From: Pseudoroseomonas cervicalis
GTDB lineage: Bacteria; Pseudomonadota; Alphaproteobacteria; Acetobacterales; Acetobacteraceae
Direction: 5' to 3'
Assembly (NCBI RefSeq): GCF_030818485.1
Contig: NZ_JAUTAJ010000005.1
Coordinates: 186,001-250,000, forward strand
Length of the DNA: 64,000 nucleotides
Shown here: in pieces, positions 62,841 to 64,000 of the stretch
How the letters are laid out: each line of letters begins with the position of its first letter
How positions within the stretch are numbered: the first letter of the stretch is position 1
Program-made: the position numbers and the translations under genes
Notes under the pieces: generated by a model
Database searches by the model: none
What the model was told of the DNA's origin: nothing
The model's input: the letters and a program-made list of their open reading frames with translations, nothing else

Positions 62841-63596
62841 ATGCGGCGAGAGGGCGGGACCACCGGGGCGCGGGCGGCGCCGGCCTGGGCGCTGCGCCGC
62901 CCCGTCGCGCATCTCAGCGAGCGGCGCTTCGGCCTGGCGCTGACCTTCGTCGCCGGCGCGGTGAATGCCGGCGGGCTGATGCTGGTGGGCCAGTACACCT
63001 CGCACATGTCGGGCTATGTCTCGGCGCTGGCGGATCATCTGGCGCTCGGCGCCTTCGCCGCCGTGCTGGCCGGGCTGGCGGCGCTGCTGCCCTTCCTGGG
63101 CGGCGCCGCGCTCTCGGCCATGCTGATCAACTGGGGCAGGCGGCGCGGCCATGCCAGCCCCTATGCCCTGCCGCTGCGGCTGGAGGCGGCGCTGCTGCTG
63201 GGCTTCGGCCTGCTGGGCGCGGCCTTCCACGGCGCGGCGCTGGTGGTGGTGCCGGCGGTGCCGCTGCTCTGCTTCCTGATGGGGCTGCAGAACGCCACCA
63301 TCACCAAGATCTCCGGCGCGCGCATCCGCACCACCCATGTCACCGGCATCGTCACCGATCTCGGCATCGAGCTGGGCAAGCTGGCCTATTGGAACCGGCT
63401 GGGCGGGCCGCAGGACGCGCTGTTCGTGCGCGCCGACCGGGCCAAGATCCGCCTGCTGGCCGGGCTGCTGGGCGGCTTCTTCCTGGGCGGGCTGGCCGGC
63501 GCGCTGGGCTTCGGCCATCTGGGCTTCGCCTCCTGCCTGCCGCTGGCGGCCCTGCTGCTCTGGCTGGCCGAGGCGCGGATCCTGCCGGGTGGCTGA
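62841..63596 (+). CDS. DUF1275 (YoaK) family membrane protein
   Basis: 251 residues with about six membrane segments. Family wording: LTFVAGAVNAGGLMLVG, YTSHMSGYVSALAD, LLCFLMGLQNATITKISG and IRTTHVTGIVTDLGIELG. Function unknown; inner membrane. An alternative, longer frame from 62753 has out-of-frame composition and is not credible. Last recognisable gene before the repeat array. Confidence 0.9.
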   Translation: MRREGGTTGARAAPAWALRRPVAHLSERRFGLALTFVAGAVNAGGLMLVGQYTSHMSGYVSALADHLALGAFAAVLAGLAALLPFLGGAALSAMLINWGRRRGHASPYALPLRLEAALLLGFGLLGAAFHGAALVVVPAVPLLCFLMGLQNATITKISGARIRTTHVTGIVTDLGIELGKLAYWNRLGGPQDALFVRADRAKIRLLAGLLGGFFLGGLAGALGFGHLGFASCLPLAALLLWLAEARILPGG

Positions 63597-63645
63597 AGCT
63601 TGTTCCCCTAAGCCCTTGTTCCTTCGGATTCGCTGGCGGGGCGCT

Positions 63646-63952
63646 GTGACCAAAGTCCAACCCGCTTTCGCGCCCGGGCGGCGCCGGCACCGGCCGGTGA
63701 CCAAAGTCCAAGCCCCGGGCCGGCGCGCCCGCAGCCAGGCGGGGCGGCGTGACCAAGGTCCAACGCACCCGGCTGCGGCGCAACGCCTTGAAGCGGCACG
63801 ACTCCGCCGCGCGGCGGCCGCCTGTGACCAAGGTCCAACCCGTGCCATCCAGAGTCGGCGATTCGGCCGGGAAAGCGCCGCGCGAGTCGTTTTCCACCGC
63901 CGGCGGCCCCGTCCGGCTGGACCTTGGTCAGCCGGGCTTGGACCCCGGTCAG
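63646..63952. repeat. Array of six 15-base dyad repeats, four direct and two inverted
   Basis: Core GTGACCAARGTCCAA occurs at 63646-63660, 63697-63711, 63749-63763 and 63824-63838 on the plus strand, and in reverse complement at 63917-63931 (13 of 15 matching) and 63938-63952 (looser). Spacings between successive starts are 51, 52, 75, 93 and 21 bases. Each core holds GACC-N2-GGTC (or AGTC), a small inverted repeat. Sequences between copies are unrelated. The whole stretch 63597-64000 has no credible gene. Could be a protein-binding array, a dispersed intergenic repeat family or an element end; the right edge cuts it off. Confidence 0.7.
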
Positions 63953-64000
63953 AGGCGCCTGCGGGCCGCCTCCTGGAAAATCAAGAACTTGGAAACTTCA

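Noticed and set aside
62748..63897. Open frames on the minus strand through the repeat array, giving repeated WTLVT and LDFGH peptides.
   Set aside because: They run through the DUF1275 gene in antisense or lack ribosome sites, and the repeat falls in different frames, so the peptides are by-products of the DNA repeat.
1..64000. CRISPR arrays, prophage, insertion sequences, tRNA or rRNA genes.
   Set aside because: None seen: no regularly spaced 25-40 base repeats, no transposase or phage gene and no cloverleaf-type sequence was recognised by reading; a covariance-model scan was not possible.

Overview
The window is very GC-rich (by eye around 70% or more), with tightly packed genes, ATGA start/stop overlaps and Shine-Dalgarno-led starts. 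Its gene content points to an alphaproteobacterium of the Acetobacteraceae (Roseomonas-like): orphan Bug-type solute-binding proteins, a Tat-dependent FAD dehydrogenase with a cytochrome c subunit, several sugar ABC importers, HpxZ, and PBP1C paired with alpha-2-macroglobulin. This placement is inference; no rRNA or tRNA gene lies in the window.

Layout. 1-3.4 kb: a plus-strand catabolic run with a DUF993 protein cut by the left edge, a frameshifted sugar phosphate isomerase, an orphan Bug binding protein and an aldose epimerase. 3.5-7.9 kb: manganese catalase followed by a three-gene periplasmic GMC dehydrogenase (small Tat subunit, flavoprotein, dihaem cytochrome c). 7.9-10.8 kb, minus strand: amidase-HpxZ, then an OmpA-family porin-like protein. 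11-16.6 kb, minus strand: a complete nucleoside importer (BMP lipoprotein-family binding protein, ATPase, two permeases) with cytidine deaminase and nucleoside deoxyribosyltransferase. 17-18.9 kb: class III aminotransferase and a small cytochrome c. 18.9-26.1 kb, minus strand: alpha-2-macroglobulin and penicillin-binding protein 1C. 26.3-31 kb: the DUF1800/DUF1501 pair and a LysR/MFS efflux pair.

31-41 kb: a divergent unit controlled by a DeoR-type regulator. On the minus strand are deoC, a ribose-type ABC importer, a DUF4432 mutarotase and a ribokinase-family kinase; on the plus strand are the regulator and an FGGY pentulose kinase. Together with the nucleoside operon this reads as uptake and breakdown of deoxynucleosides and deoxyribose. 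41-50.5 kb: a second sugar ABC importer, an SDR dehydrogenase, a Bug receptor, a LysR regulator, a DHDPS-family enzyme and an IlvD/Edd dehydratase with the residue numbering of L-arabinonate dehydratase. This suggests non-phosphorylative pentose (L-arabinose-like) oxidation.

50.7-64 kb: LpxO-like hydroxylase, glucose-6-phosphate dehydrogenase, MarR plus flavin monooxygenase (with an unusually clear operator array), a yhiI-rbbA-yhhJ efflux/ribosome-ATPase operon in which yhiI is frameshifted, an FtsH-family protease divergent from a small highly acidic protein, a DUF1275 membrane protein and, at the right edge, an unexplained array of six dyad repeats. The least explained items are this repeat array, the acidic protein beside ftsH, and a palindromic repeat absorbed into the start of pbpC.
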